Positions 17,749 through 27,326 of a stretch of 64,000 bases of DNA are shown here, piece after piece (within the stretch, counting starts at the first letter, position 1; the number at the start of each line of letters is the position of its first letter). The DNA lies in assembly GCA_001048675.1 (NCBI GenBank), contig CCKK01000003.1:124001-188000 (forward strand), in the 5' to 3' direction. The stretch is from Vibrio diabolicus (GTDB lineage Bacteria; Pseudomonadota; Gammaproteobacteria; Enterobacterales; Vibrionaceae). The translations under genes were made by a program, and so were the position numbers. The notes beneath the pieces are model-generated. The model searched no databases, was not told where the DNA came from, and worked only from the letters and a program-made list of their open reading frames with translations.

Positions 17749-18273
17749 TTATAGAGTGTGTATGACAGCGTTAACGTGTGTATCGACTCCGGTAAGTCCG
17801 GTTCGATAATAAAAAATCAACGGCATTTGAGCATGTTGTTTGCCATCCAAAGGCTGTTGGTTAAAACAAAAGCACTCAATCTTATTGAAATAAACGGCAC
17901 CATTCCCGGGAGAAACAGAGGGAACGGCTTGCCCTACCAACTTCTGCCCGCTTTCATTAAATGCAAGGTATTCGGTTTGCACGACTTCGCCGGGATGAAC
18001 GTCCATCGAAATCACTTTGGGTTTAAACTCCCAAGGCATATCGGGGCTTACATGCGCCATAAACTCCACGCGAATGGTTCGGCTCATATCTGGCTGCATA
18101 CCAGTTGGTTGAATGGCGGCCACTTCACTTGTTTTTCCATTGATACCCAGTGCATCGCACATTACGTCATACAATGGGACAAGTGCGTAGCCAAACCCGA
18201 ACATCAAAAGGGTCGCTAAAAGCAACTTCACTGTGAGCTTTTTGTTTGATGGATTCGGTTTCATCTCACTCAC
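17749..18273 (-). CDS. ctaG: Cytochrome c oxidase assembly protein CtaG/Cox11
   Basis: 174 residues. One N-terminal helix (about 13-32) and a periplasmic domain with the copper motif ECFCFNQQPL (about residues 131-140), the Cox11 signature. Cox11 proteins deliver copper to the CuB site in subunit I. The gene is 11 bases downstream of the subunit I gene. Together with the CxxxC protein at 15222-15758 it would cover copper delivery for the complex. Confidence 0.96.
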   Translation of the reverse strand: MSEMKPNPSNKKLTVKLLLATLLMFGFGYALVPLYDVMCDALGINGKTSEVAAIQPTGMQPDMSRTIRVEFMAHVSPDMPWEFKPKVISMDVHPGEVVQTEYLAFNESGQKLVGQAVPSVSPGNGAVYFNKIECFCFNQQPLDGKQHAQMPLIFYYRTGLTGVDTHVNAVIHTL

Positions 18274-18284
18274 CCTATTCGTTT

Positions 18285-19916
18285 CTAATCGACTTTAGGC
18301 GGCGTAGTAAACGTATGATGGGGCGCCGGGCTTGGCACTGTCCATTCTAAGCCCTCCGCACGTTCCCACGGTTTTGCAGCGGCCTTTTCACCGCCACGAA
18401 TACACTTAATCACCACCCACAAAAAGATCAATTGTGACAACCCAAACGCAAATCCACCAATGGAGACGATTTGATTGACATCAGCAAACTGAATAGCGTA
18501 ATCCGGGATACGTCTTGGCATACCCGCTAAACCTAGAAAGTGCATCGGGAAAAACAAAACATTAACTGAAATAATCGAGCACCAGAAATGCCACAAACTC
18601 AGCTTGTGGTCGTACATATTGCCTGTCCACTTAGGTAGCCAATAGTACGCAGCCGCCATAATCGAGAATACAGCACCAGATACCAACACATAGTGGAAAT
18701 GCGCAACCACGAAGTAAGTGTCATGATATTGGAAATCCGCCGGCACAATCGCCAGCATCAACCCTGAGAAACCGCCAATCGTAAAGAGCACAATAAAGGC
18801 AATGGCAAACAACATTGGCGTTTCAAATGTCAGAGCCCCACGCCACATGGTGGCGACCCAGTTAAAGACTTTCACCCCGGTTGGTACCGCAATCAGCATG
18901 GTGCAATACATAAAGAAAAGCTCTGCAAAAACTGGCATCCCCGTTGTAAACATGTGATGCGCCCACACAAGAAAAGACAGCAACGCAATGCTGCACGTCG
19001 CGTAAACCATCGAATGATAACCAAACAGCTTCTTGCCACTGAAAGCAGGAAGGATGGCAGAAATGATGCCAAACGACGGTAAAATCATGATGTACACTTC
19101 TGGGTGACCAAAGAACCAAAAGATGTGTTGGAACATCACCGGGTCGCCGCCACCAGCGGCATCAAAGAAGCTAGTCCCGAAATATTTGTCAGTAAGAACC
19201 ATCGTCACCGCACCCGCTAATACCGGCATAACCGCGATCAATAAGAAAGCGGTGATTAACCAAGTCCAAACAAACATTGGTAACTTGAACCAAGTCATTC
19301 CCGGAGCTCGCATATTTACTATCGTCACGATAACGTTGATCGCGCCCATAATGGAGCTGATCCCCATGATGTGAACAGAGAATACAAACAGCGCGGTGCT
19401 ATCTGGGCCATAAGTCGTGGACAGCGGAGCATAGAACGTCCAGCCAAAATCGGGGCCGCCGCCAGGTAAAAACAACGAGCTCAATAAAATAAGAAATGCA
19501 AAAGGTAGAATCCAAAAGCTCAAGTTGTTCATGCGAGGTAGCGCCATATCTGGAGCCCCGATCATCATTGGAATCATCCAGTTAGCAAGGCCCGTAAATG
19601 CTGGCATCACAGCACCAAACACCATCACCAAACCGTGTACCGTAGTCATTTGATTAAAAAACTGTGGATCAACCAGCTGAAGTCCAGGCTGGAATAGTTC
19701 GGCACGAATGACCATCGCCATCGCACCACCAGTCAGAAACATCGCAAAACTAAACCAAAGGTACAGGGTGCCAATATCTTTATGGTTTGTGGAATACAGC
19801 CAACGAGCAATACCTTGGGGAGCATGATGATCATGGCCATCATCAATCGCAATGGTACTGTTTGCACTGGCTTCCGCTGGAGCAGACTTCACTGCCTTAT
19901 CTATTGGCTTACTCAT
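18285..19916 (-). CDS. coxA: Cytochrome c oxidase subunit I (aa3 type)
   Basis: 543 residues with twelve predicted helices. The heme-copper residues are visible: the first heme a histidine in [10 protein letters not shown], the CuB histidine with its cross-linked tyrosine in [14 protein letters not shown], the CuB histidine pair in [10 protein letters not shown], and the last heme ligands in [12 protein letters not shown]. The residues fit an A-type proton-pumping oxidase. A His/Asp-rich N-terminal tail ([10 protein letters not shown]) precedes helix 1. Its start overlaps the coxB stop by 4 bases (ATGA type), so subunits II and I are made together. Confidence 0.97.
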   Translation of the reverse strand: MSKPIDKAVKSAPAEASANSTIAIDDGHDHHAPQGIARWLYSTNHKDIGTLYLWFSFAMFLTGGAMAMVIRAELFQPGLQLVDPQFFNQMTTVHGLVMVFGAVMPAFTGLANWMIPMMIGAPDMALPRMNNLSFWILPFAFLILLSSLFLPGGGPDFGWTFYAPLSTTYGPDSTALFVFSVHIMGISSIMGAINVIVTIVNMRAPGMTWFKLPMFVWTWLITAFLLIAVMPVLAGAVTMVLTDKYFGTSFFDAAGGGDPVMFQHIFWFFGHPEVYIMILPSFGIISAILPAFSGKKLFGYHSMVYATCSIALLSFLVWAHHMFTTGMPVFAELFFMYCTMLIAVPTGVKVFNWVATMWRGALTFETPMLFAIAFIVLFTIGGFSGLMLAIVPADFQYHDTYFVVAHFHYVLVSGAVFSIMAAAYYWLPKWTGNMYDHKLSLWHFWCSIISVNVLFFPMHFLGLAGMPRRIPDYAIQFADVNQIVSIGGFAFGLSQLIFLWVVIKCIRGGEKAAAKPWERAEGLEWTVPSPAPHHTFTTPPKVD

Positions 19917-21076
19917 ATTTCCTCCTTAGCACTGCCTTGTGCCTTAAAGGCATTCACATCGGATGCTTGCACCCTATCACCAGTGTCGTTGCCCCATGCG
20001 TTTCGCTGGTATGTGATGACCGCAGCAATTTCTTTGTCACTTAACTGGCTCGAAAAAGACTGCATTGCAGTGCCCGGACGGCCATTCACAATCACATCAA
20101 TGTGCTCTGAAATTGAGCCTGTTGCGATAGGGCTGCCCTTAATCGCGGGAAATGCCCCCGGAATCCCCTCACCATTAGCCTGATGGCACACAGCACAACG
20201 CGCCGTGTATATAGATTCGCCCTGCGACATCAACTCCTCCATGGATAAGTCTTGAGAGAGCGCTTCTTGTGCCGCGGCTTTTTGAAGTGCGATTTCTTCC
20301 TTCTTACTCGCTAGCCATTCATCAAACTTTTCTTCTTCCATCGCATGCACCACCACCGGCATGAACCCGTGAGCACGACCACATAGCTCCGCACATTGAC
20401 CGCGATATACGCCTGGCTCATCAATTCTTGTCCATGCTTCATTAATAAAACCAGGGATGGTGTCTTTCTTGACAGCAAAATCTGGCACCCACCATGAGTG
20501 AATGACATCATCAGAAGTCATCAAAAAACGCACTTTGCGATTCACAGGCAACACCAAAGGGTTGTCTACTTCCAATAGATAATGCGCGCCTTTTGTCTCG
20601 ATACCATCAATTTGCTTTTGGCTGGTAGCAAGCAAACTGAAGAACTCAACATCTTCACCAAAATAGCTGTAATGCCATTTCCATTGCGAGCCTGTGATCT
20701 TGACCGTGATATCTGATTGGCTTGTGTCTTCCATTGCGACTAAAGTTTTCGTTGCGGGAATCGCCATGGCGACAAGAATGATGATAGGTATGACTGTCCA
20801 AATAATTTCCACTTTTGTACTTTCGTGGAAATGTGCGGCAACTGCTCCTTTTGACTTGCGATGACGAAAGATGGAATAGAACATGACACCAAATACAATC
20901 AAAGCAATTACGCAGCAGATATAGAAAATCAGCATATGTAATTCATACACTTGCCCACTTATCGCTGTGACCCCTTTGGTCATGTTGTAGTCACTTTCCT
21001 TTGACCAACTGAAAGAGGAGAATGTGATTAAAATCACATTCAGTGATAAGGCTAGAGTAGTCGTTAATCTTTTCAA
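19913..21076 (-). CDS. coxB: Cytochrome c oxidase subunit II with fused cytochrome c domain
   Basis: 387 residues. A signal peptide and two helices (about 45-65 and 90-110) are followed by the CuA domain, with binding motif [19 protein letters not shown] (about residues 220-238), and a C-terminal class I cytochrome c domain with CAVCH (about residue 297) and an axial methionine in TAMQSF. The fused heme c makes this a caa3-type oxidase that can take electrons directly from cytochrome c or the bc1 complex. It is the first gene of the operon coxB-coxA-ctaG-coxC-SURF1-CxxxC-ctaA-cyoE. Confidence 0.96.
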   Translation of the reverse strand: MKRLTTTLALSLNVILITFSSFSWSKESDYNMTKGVTAISGQVYELHMLIFYICCVIALIVFGVMFYSIFRHRKSKGAVAAHFHESTKVEIIWTVIPIIILVAMAIPATKTLVAMEDTSQSDITVKITGSQWKWHYSYFGEDVEFFSLLATSQKQIDGIETKGAHYLLEVDNPLVLPVNRKVRFLMTSDDVIHSWWVPDFAVKKDTIPGFINEAWTRIDEPGVYRGQCAELCGRAHGFMPVVVHAMEEEKFDEWLASKKEEIALQKAAAQEALSQDLSMEELMSQGESIYTARCAVCHQANGEGIPGAFPAIKGSPIATGSISEHIDVIVNGRPGTAMQSFSSQLSDKEIAAVITYQRNAWGNDTGDRVQASDVNAFKAQGSAKEEI

Positions 21077-21406
21077 AAGATCTCTCCTCTGCTCAGCCGC
21101 TACGCTTGCGCGAGCTTCCTTGCGTCCCGATGCAAATATCGAACAACTTTACGAAAAATCACAAAAACTACGATTTCGACACGGTTTGTTATATTTATGT
21201 TAAAAGGCTAGTTATAGTTCCAAGGTTCTTCAAGAAATTAAATATGATTAAATTTTGTTCGGATAAGAAAAATTAATTCGGTTTATCGATTGCCCTCTTT
21301 GAAATGTAATTGAGAACCATTTACATTATTTTAAAAGAAAACATTGAGATACTTACAAAACGAAGTGTCCAAGAAAGTAGGCGCCCCCTACTAAGGAATG
21401 ATTGAT
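21077..21406. other. Divergent promoter region between coxB and the phosphosugar mutase
   Basis: 330 bp, strongly AT-rich in its centre, holding the promoter of the cox operon (minus) and of the mutase (plus). A stretch at 21307-21325 (ATTGAGAACCATTTACAT) is faintly like a Fur site but has too many mismatches to call. No small gene or stable hairpin was found. Confidence 0.4.
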
Positions 21407-23101
21407 ATGACAGCACTAATTACTCAATGGCTAGAACGAGACCCTGATCCTAAGACTCGCGAAGAGCTACAACACCTCGTCGATACAAATAATGAACAAG
21501 AGCTTACTGATCGCTTTGGATCGCGCCTTGCCTTTGGTACAGCAGGGTTACGCGGCAAAGTGGGCGCAGGTCCAAACCGAATGAACCGTTTGGTGATCCA
21601 AGAGACAGCCACTGGCCTAGGAAACTATTTGCTAGAGCAAGTCAAAGATGCCGCAAGTCGTGGTGTCGTTATTGGCTACGACGGTCGTCCTGATTCGAAA
21701 CAATTCGCGCATGATACCGCTTCCGTACTGACTGCCCTTGGCATCAAGGTTTACCTAACGTATGACGTTGCAGCAACCCCAATTGTTGCATTTGGTGTCC
21801 GTACATTGAATGCTGCAGCCGCTGTTGTTGTTACCGCTAGCCACAATCCACCAGAGTACAATGGCTTTAAAGTATATTGGGAGAATGGCGCGCAAATCAT
21901 TCCTCCACACGACTCTGGAATCGCAGCGAAAATTGATGCCGCAACAACAAAGCCATTACCTTTAATGTCTCTCGATGATGCAAAACAGCGCGGTTTGTTA
22001 GTTTGGTTGGAAGACGACTACTACCAAACTTACCGTAAAACGATGAACGAAAACGCGCTGCTTACTCCTGACAACAACACCGATATTTCTATCGCTTACA
22101 CTGCGATGCATGGCGTTGGGGCGAATATGGCGGAAACGCTCCTCGCAGACGCTGGCTTCAAAAAAGTGGCAAGTGTTAAGGAACAGCGCGAACCTGATGG
22201 TAGCTTCCCAACCGTCAACTTCCCTAACCCTGAAGAAGCGGGAGCAATGGATATGGTGATGGCGTTGGGTAAATCTGTAGATGCTGATATCGCTTGTGCC
22301 AACGATCCAGATGCCGACCGTTTTGCAGTGGCGGTAAAACGCCCAGATGGCGAATACCAAATGTTAACCGGTGACCAAGTGGGGTCACTGTTTGGCGATT
22401 ACTTGCTAGAACAGCAACCTAACGCTCTGGTTGGCAACACCATCGTATCATCAAGAATGCTGAGTAGCATTGCCAAAGCGCATGGCGCCCAATACTACCA
22501 AACGTTAACAGGCTTCAAATGGCTCACTAACGTTGCCATGGAGCAAGAGACAGAAGCCAATCCATTCTTGTTTGCTTATGAAGAAGCGCTCGGTTATACC
22601 GTGGGTAACAAGGTGTGGGATAAAGATGGTTTATCTGCAATCGTCGCATTTGCCCAGCTAACAGGAAAGCTTAAAGCTCAAGGCAAAACACTATGGGATA
22701 AACTGGAAGAACTGTACCGCGAGCACGGTTTCTACTTCAACGCGCAGCGCAGTATCGCTCTCGACCCGAACTCTCCACCAATCGGTGACAAACTCCGTGC
22801 AAACCCACCAACAGAGATTGCTGGTAAAAAAGTCGCAGTAACTGAAGATCTAAAAACATCGGTTCGCATGTTTGATGACGGCTCAGAAGAATCCATTGAC
22901 TTAACAGCAAGTGACGTATTGATTTATCACCTAGAAGATCAGTCTCGTGTGATTGTTCGCCCTTCGGGTACTGAGCCAAAACTAAAATGTTACTACGAAG
23001 TCATCAACCTCTTCCCTGCGGATATGAGCTATGAACAAGCACAGCAAGCGGCTGAAGCGAAGATGAACGAACTTATCGACGCGCATCAGACAAGTTTGTA
23101 A
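21407..23101 (+). CDS. Phosphoglucomutase/phosphomannomutase family protein
   Basis: 564 residues from ATG 21407, preferred over ATG 21398 because AAGGA lies nine bases before the second and directly against the first. All alpha-D-phosphohexomutase loops are present: catalytic serine loop TASHNPPEYNG (Ser145), metal loop DPDADR (300-305), sugar loop EEALGYTVG and phosphate loop RPSGTEPKLK near the C terminus. The length and FGTAGLRG motif (43-50) match the PgcA/human PGM2-like branch that interconverts hexose or pentose 1- and 6/5-phosphates. It is monocistronic, with its own terminator. The exact sugar is not determined. Confidence 0.93.
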   Translation: MTALITQWLERDPDPKTREELQHLVDTNNEQELTDRFGSRLAFGTAGLRGKVGAGPNRMNRLVIQETATGLGNYLLEQVKDAASRGVVIGYDGRPDSKQFAHDTASVLTALGIKVYLTYDVAATPIVAFGVRTLNAAAAVVVTASHNPPEYNGFKVYWENGAQIIPPHDSGIAAKIDAATTKPLPLMSLDDAKQRGLLVWLEDDYYQTYRKTMNENALLTPDNNTDISIAYTAMHGVGANMAETLLADAGFKKVASVKEQREPDGSFPTVNFPNPEEAGAMDMVMALGKSVDADIACANDPDADRFAVAVKRPDGEYQMLTGDQVGSLFGDYLLEQQPNALVGNTIVSSRMLSSIAKAHGAQYYQTLTGFKWLTNVAMEQETEANPFLFAYEEALGYTVGNKVWDKDGLSAIVAFAQLTGKLKAQGKTLWDKLEELYREHGFYFNAQRSIALDPNSPPIGDKLRANPPTEIAGKKVAVTEDLKTSVRMFDDGSEESIDLTASDVLIYHLEDQSRVIVRPSGTEPKLKCYYEVINLFPADMSYEQAQQAAEAKMNELIDAHQTSL

Positions 23102-23132
23102 GTCAAAGAGAAGCAGAGACATCTGATACGAT

Positions 23133-23162
23133 AAGAGGCGCAAATTCGCGCCTCTTTTTTTA
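23133..23162 (+). terminator. Terminator of the phosphosugar mutase
   Basis: 9-bp stem 23133-23141/23148-23156 with six-base loop and a run of T after the stem. Also plausible for the convergent GNAT gene. Confidence 0.9.
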
Positions 23163-23201
23163 ATTTTGACTAGAACAAGTCAAGCTAACCCGTGCTTTTC
23201 C

Positions 23202-23624
23202 CTAGCTTACAATTTCCTTTTGTAGAAAGTACTTGTGGATGCCCTCTGCAGGATAGCCTGAGTACTGCCCTACTTTTTCAAAACCCAATTTGAGGTAGAA
23301 CTCAAGAGCTTGGAAGCTGTAGGTATCCAAATAAACATGGGTAACCCCGTGAGGCTTTACTTTTTGTTCTAGCATCGACATTAACTGGCTCCCGAGACCA
23401 GAGGTTCGACTTTCAGCATCTACCCACAAAAACTCAACAAACACCGTGTTTTTAAACATTTCGCCAGTCAGACCACCCATGGTCTTGCCATTCTCATCTT
23501 TAGCAAAACATCCCACAGCATGCACCTCCCCTTCAGGCAAGTGCATTCGGTTATAAGATCGAATACCTTCACGAACAGAATCAAGGTCTGTTTGATCTGG
23601 ATTTAAACAAAATTCAAGCTTCAT
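23202..23624 (-). CDS. GNAT family N-acetyltransferase
   Basis: 140 residues covering one GNAT fold: the acetyl-CoA pyrophosphate loop is in ESRTSGLGSQLMSMLEQ (about 81-97) and the C-terminal strand in TYSFQALEFYLKLGFEKVG. GNAT enzymes transfer an acetyl group to amines of proteins, antibiotics or metabolites; the substrate is unknown. The ATG is preceded by AGGAGAGG-like bases. It lies between a phosphosugar mutase and a LysE-type exporter without sharing an operon with either. Confidence 0.9.
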   Translation of the reverse strand: MKLEFCLNPDQTDLDSVREGIRSYNRMHLPEGEVHAVGCFAKDENGKTMGGLTGEMFKNTVFVEFLWVDAESRTSGLGSQLMSMLEQKVKPHGVTHVYLDTYSFQALEFYLKLGFEKVGQYSGYPAEGIHKYFLQKEIVS

Positions 23625-23660
23625 ACATCCTCTCCTTAGGAAACACCAATATCCTAAAAC

Positions 23661-23684
23661 AAAAAGCCAGCAATTGCTGGCTTT
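23661..23684 (-). terminator. Terminator of the LysE-family gene
   Basis: 9-bp stem 23663-23671/23676-23684 with loop AATT; on the minus strand it is followed by TTG and a T-rich run. It lies just after the LysE-family stop at 23704. Confidence 0.82.
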
Positions 23685-23703
23685 CTGATGGAATATGATA
23701 ACT

Positions 23704-24336
23704 TTATAAGGCGAAACTGCTCAGCATCCACAACGCGAGAATAACGAACACTAAACCCATTAGTTTATGTTGATACGTGCGGAATTTTTCGTTCTCGAGC
23801 AGCCCCTTACCCAATGTGCCTGCCAGCCCAACAAGTAATAAATTGAATGACAAGCCAAGGACGTTTAACAATAACCCTAGTGCTAGCATCTGCTCACCAG
23901 AAGACGCTGTAATATTGCTTGAGACAAACTGCGGCAAAAACATCACAAAAAATACCAACGCTTTAGGGTTAAGCAAATTACTCATCAAAGCACGTTGATA
24001 ATAAGTTGATGCCATTTTGTTTTGACCATCAAGCTCTGGAGCCGAAGATGCCTCAGCTCGTAAGCAGTCCCAACCCATTTTTAACAAGTAAGCGCCACCT
24101 AGTAGATGAAGGACTTTAAGGGCTATTGGGCTCATGGCAATCAGGGTAGATACTCCCATCGCAGCAAGCAAAGTAAGAATAACACCAGACGTCGCATTGC
24201 CTAAGCTAGCAAAAAGACCGACCTTCTTACCGTAACTCATACTAGAGCTCGCTATCAGCAACATATCGGGCCCTGGTAACAGCAACAAAGCCACTACTGC
24301 GGTGAGATAAACAGGAAGTACAGATAAATCAATCAT
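23704..24336 (-). CDS. LysE/RhtB family amino acid exporter
   Basis: 210 residues, about six helices. The N-terminal LLLLPGPDMLLIASSSMSYGKKVG matches the LysE/RhtB signature (GP..L......G...G), and NLLNPKALVFFVMFLPQF is the second family motif. These proteins export amino acids such as lysine, homoserine or threonine. It is divergent from an AraC-type regulator at 24566 which in turn precedes azlCD, another amino acid exporter pair; shared regulation is likely. Confidence 0.93.
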   Translation of the reverse strand: MIDLSVLPVYLTAVVALLLLPGPDMLLIASSSMSYGKKVGLFASLGNATSGVILTLLAAMGVSTLIAMSPIALKVLHLLGGAYLLKMGWDCLRAEASSAPELDGQNKMASTYYQRALMSNLLNPKALVFFVMFLPQFVSSNITASSGEQMLALGLLLNVLGLSFNLLLVGLAGTLGKGLLENEKFRTYQHKLMGLVFVILALWMLSSFAL

Positions 24337-24565
24337 GATGGAACCGCTTTTCTACAACAAGGCGGCGAATGTTATACCAACAAAATGACATCATCCAGCC
24401 CAAAATAGCCAAGATAATTCAAAAAATAAAAATCATAGTTTGCCCATATGAAAAATAGCAATCAATTCGCCTATTTATAAAAATCGAATAGCAATTTTGT
24501 ACAAAAATAAGCACGATGGATCCGTTACACTTCTAAGATGACTTTCTTGAGCAGACCGGATAAAG

Positions 24566-25393
24566 ATGAAAGAAAAGAATAAGGAAATCGCTACCTTCAA
24601 GATAGCTCAAGAGCTCGGCGGTTTAGAACTTCTCGATGCAAAGTATGAGAAGCAGAATTTTTCACGCCATAGCCACGAAGGTTACACTATTGGTGTCATC
24701 GAAAAAGGGGCACAACAATTTTTTAGGACGGGCGGGAATCATATCGCGCCACAGGACAGCATCATCCTTGTTAATGCAGATGAAGTACACAACGGGCATT
24801 CAGCCTCGGAAGGCGGCTGGGAATACAAAGCAATGTACCCCGTACCTCAGCAGTTTCAAACTTTAGGACAAGAGCTTGGTTCACCAAATGTAGCGCTGCC
24901 CTATTTTCCTCAACCTGTGGTTTACGATCCTGAGCTGGCTTGTCAGTTGCGATTGGTGTTTGAAACGCTAGAAAAATCAGACAACCGACTACTACGAGAA
25001 ACTTTGATTTACGGCACGTTGATCAAACTAGCCAGCAAACACAGCACCCACCGGGCACCGCTCAAAGAATCAACCAGAGCTCAGCGACAAATACAGTTGG
25101 TCAAAGAGTTTTTGGAAGACTTCCCGCAAACGGACGTCTCGCTAGAAGAGCTCGCAAAACTGGCTGGGTTAAGCCCTTTTCATTTGCTAAGAGAGTTTCA
25201 AAAACAGTTTGGCTTCCCTCCCCATGCTTATCAAATTCAGCAACGTTTACGTATGGCGAAGAAGCTACTAAAAATGGGACAAAAAATTTCAGATGTGGCA
25301 CAAGAATGTGGCTTCCATGATCAAAGCCATCTGCATCGACACTTTAAAAAAGCCATGGGCGTCACTCCCGGCCAATACGTCCGTCACAGCTAA
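24566..25393 (+). CDS. AraC family regulator with cupin sensing domain
   Basis: 275 residues. An AraC-type arabinose-binding-like cupin (about 20-160, with SRHSHEGYTIGVIEKG and PQDSIILVNADEVHNG) is followed by a double helix-turn-helix domain (about 175-275, with SLEELAKLAGLSPFHLLREFQKQFG and ISDVAQECGFHDQSHLHRHFKKAMGVTPGQY). Placed between the divergent LysE-family gene and azlCD, it is the likely activator of both amino acid exporters. AAAGATG-type spacing at the ATG is weak but no better start exists. The ligand is probably an amino acid, by context only. Confidence 0.93.
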   Translation: MKEKNKEIATFKIAQELGGLELLDAKYEKQNFSRHSHEGYTIGVIEKGAQQFFRTGGNHIAPQDSIILVNADEVHNGHSASEGGWEYKAMYPVPQQFQTLGQELGSPNVALPYFPQPVVYDPELACQLRLVFETLEKSDNRLLRETLIYGTLIKLASKHSTHRAPLKESTRAQRQIQLVKEFLEDFPQTDVSLEELAKLAGLSPFHLLREFQKQFGFPPHAYQIQQRLRMAKKLLKMGQKISDVAQECGFHDQSHLHRHFKKAMGVTPGQYVRHS

Positions 25394-25472
25394 AGCAGCA
25401 ATATTGTACAAGGCGTTATGCGACTACCGAGCTATCTTGGTAGCCTGATTTAGGAATAACTAAGAAGAAACT

Positions 25473-26183
25473 ATGGACCACACTTTGCCGTTACAAGAAG
25501 AATCAAAAGCCACGCTATTTTGGCAAGGCACACTTGCGATGATGCCACTGAGTATCGCGGTGCTACCTTGGGGTTTGCTCGCAGGCTCATTCGCGATTGA
25601 TACTGGGCTTCACCCTTTGGAAGGACAAGCACTATCCGCCATTCTGTTCGCAGGTTCCGCGCAGCTCGTCGCGATGGGGATGATTAAATCGGGGGCAGGC
25701 CTAGTAACCATGTTACTAACAACGTTTTTTATCACCTCTCGACACTTCCTCTACAGTGTATCGATGCGCAGTAAAATTGCACCACTTCCTCTTAAATGGC
25801 GGTTATCACTCGGATTCTTACTCACTGATGAGCTGTTTGCGATTGTAGGTCATCATTCCGATAAACAATTTAATCGCTGGTATGCGCTTGGGGCTGGTTT
25901 GAGTTTTTACCTGTTTTGGAATATCGCGACATTGACGGGCATTATTGCGGGAAGCCTGATCCCTGAACTGAACGAAATGGGATTGGAATTTGCTGTGGCC
26001 GCGACTTTTATCGCAATTGTAGTTCCGACTATTAAAAATATGGCGGTGCTCGCGAGTGTTGTCGTGGCATTAGTGAGCTCGGTCGCCCTAACCTATTACC
26101 AAGTGGAAGGAAGTTTGATGATTTCGAGCATTTTAGCCATGCTTACAGGCTACTTTGTGGAACAAGTACAGGAGAAACACTAA
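25473..26183 (+). CDS. azlC: AzlC family branched-chain amino acid exporter subunit
   Basis: 236 residues, five or six helices. Family motifs include PLSIAVLPWGLLAGSFA and FAGSAQLVAMGMI near the N terminus and TSRHFLYSVSMR, all AzlC hallmarks. AzlC with the small AzlD forms an exporter of branched-chain amino acids or analogues. Its stop overlaps the azlD start (TAATG). The AraC-type gene lies 79 bases upstream and may drive it. Confidence 0.94.
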   Translation: MDHTLPLQEESKATLFWQGTLAMMPLSIAVLPWGLLAGSFAIDTGLHPLEGQALSAILFAGSAQLVAMGMIKSGAGLVTMLLTTFFITSRHFLYSVSMRSKIAPLPLKWRLSLGFLLTDELFAIVGHHSDKQFNRWYALGAGLSFYLFWNIATLTGIIAGSLIPELNEMGLEFAVAATFIAIVVPTIKNMAVLASVVVALVSSVALTYYQVEGSLMISSILAMLTGYFVEQVQEKH

Positions 26184-26494
26184 TGATCATGTTGTCTATT
26201 TTACTGATGACGGGACTTGTTTTCACCAGCCGCTACTTGTTTTTAGAACCCAAGCTACCACTGCGATTAGGGACACGTACACAAAAAGTGCTCAACTACG
26301 CCAGCCCTGCGGTACTCACTGCGATCTGGGCGCCTATCGTTTTCATTCCCGATGGAGCACTCAGCGTGAATGTGCACAACCCATTTTTATTGGCTGCCTT
26401 GCTGGCTGCGTTAATCGCGTACTTTACTAAAAATGTTCTTTTAACGACGGTGATCAGCATGGTGGTATTTCTCGTTCTGCGAATTTGGCTTTAA
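26183..26494 (+). CDS. azlD: AzlD family small transporter subunit
   Basis: 103 residues, four helices, with the AzlD signature VLNYASPAVLTAIWAPIVF and an N-terminal helix of the type TSRYLFLEPKLPLRL. It overlaps azlC by one base. Its last four bases overlap the stop of the convergent FAH-family gene, so there is no room for a terminator between the two. Confidence 0.93.
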   Translation: MIMLSILLMTGLVFTSRYLFLEPKLPLRLGTRTQKVLNYASPAVLTAIWAPIVFIPDGALSVNVHNPFLLAALLAALIAYFTKNVLLTTVISMVVFLVLRIWL

Positions 26495-27105
26495 TTCGCC
26501 ACCCACTCAATCTCCAACAGGGTGACATCACCACACTTTAATCGTCCAAGGAAGATGTCACCTTGATGCACCTCACCAACTCCTTTTGGTGTGCCGGTCA
26601 TTACCACATCGCCATCTTGAAGTGTTGTGTAACTCGTTAATTCATCCAAAATGGTTAGCGGCGGATAGAGCATCTGGTTAACGTGACCTTTTTGTACACG
26701 AACGCAGTTAATCAAGAGCTCTAGGTTAAGATCATTAATATCAATGTTATCCAAAGAGACAAATCGACTAAACACTGCGGAGCCATCAAACGCTTTAGCA
26801 CGCTCCCAGGGCAACCCTTGTTGTTTAAGTGAAGACTGCAAACCGCGCTTGGTCAGATCCAATCCCAAACCGACCGCTGAATAACGTCCATCTTTGATCA
26901 GAAAACAGATTTCAACCTCGTAATGAAGAGGCTCTTGATGAAATGAACGCAGAGTCGTCGATACGGAAGTCGCGGGTTTATTAAATACCACCATTTGCTC
27001 AGGGATCGCATTATCAAGCTCATGAATATGTTCAACGTAATTTCGCCCAACACAAAGCACTTTACCCACTTCTACTTTCTTTTCTTCAACTTGAATAACG
27101 CTCAT
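26491..27105 (-). CDS. Fumarylacetoacetate hydrolase family protein
   Basis: 204 residues from ATG 27103-27105, chosen over a TTG at 27120 because AGGGAAGAG sits just before it. The FAH fold shows KVLCVGRNYVEHIHEL, metal ligands in HYEVEICFLI (E-x-E) with the later Asp in AFDGSAVF, and GDVVMTGTPKGVG near the C terminus. Family members hydrolyse or decarboxylate beta-diketones such as acylpyruvates or oxaloacetate. The length is like YcgM/acylpyruvase. Single gene, convergent with azlD. Confidence 0.93.
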   Translation of the reverse strand: MSVIQVEEKKVEVGKVLCVGRNYVEHIHELDNAIPEQMVVFNKPATSVSTTLRSFHQEPLHYEVEICFLIKDGRYSAVGLGLDLTKRGLQSSLKQQGLPWERAKAFDGSAVFSRFVSLDNIDINDLNLELLINCVRVQKGHVNQMLYPPLTILDELTSYTTLQDGDVVMTGTPKGVGEVHQGDIFLGRLKCGDVTLLEIEWVAN

Positions 27106-27261
27106 CGCTCTTCCCTGCAAAACAAAAATCTCATCATAATCTAACCTATTGACTTAACGACACTAAATCCCATCCTCTAGTGTGAAAAATAAGACATTCA
27201 CCCCGTTTTGAGTTTTGTATCATCTAATTGAAACATCACGGTATTTACAAAACAAATAGAC

Positions 27262-27287
27262 AAAAAAGCCAGCACGAGGCTGGCTTT
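27262..27287 (-). terminator. Terminator of the OmpU-like porin gene
   Basis: 9-bp stem 27265-27273/27279-27287, loop ACGAG, followed on the minus strand by six T residues. Confidence 0.9.
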
Positions 27288-27326
27288 AAATCAATAAGGG
27301 TGAATGATTGTTCTCGCTAAATCCTA

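Noticed and set aside
21307..21325. Fur-box-like sequence upstream of the phosphosugar mutase
   Set aside because: Too many mismatches to the 19-bp consensus, and neither neighbouring gene is an iron gene.
21998..22360. 120-codon antisense frame inside the phosphosugar mutase gene
   Set aside because: It is a shadow of a well supported gene with conserved catalytic motifs on the plus strand.
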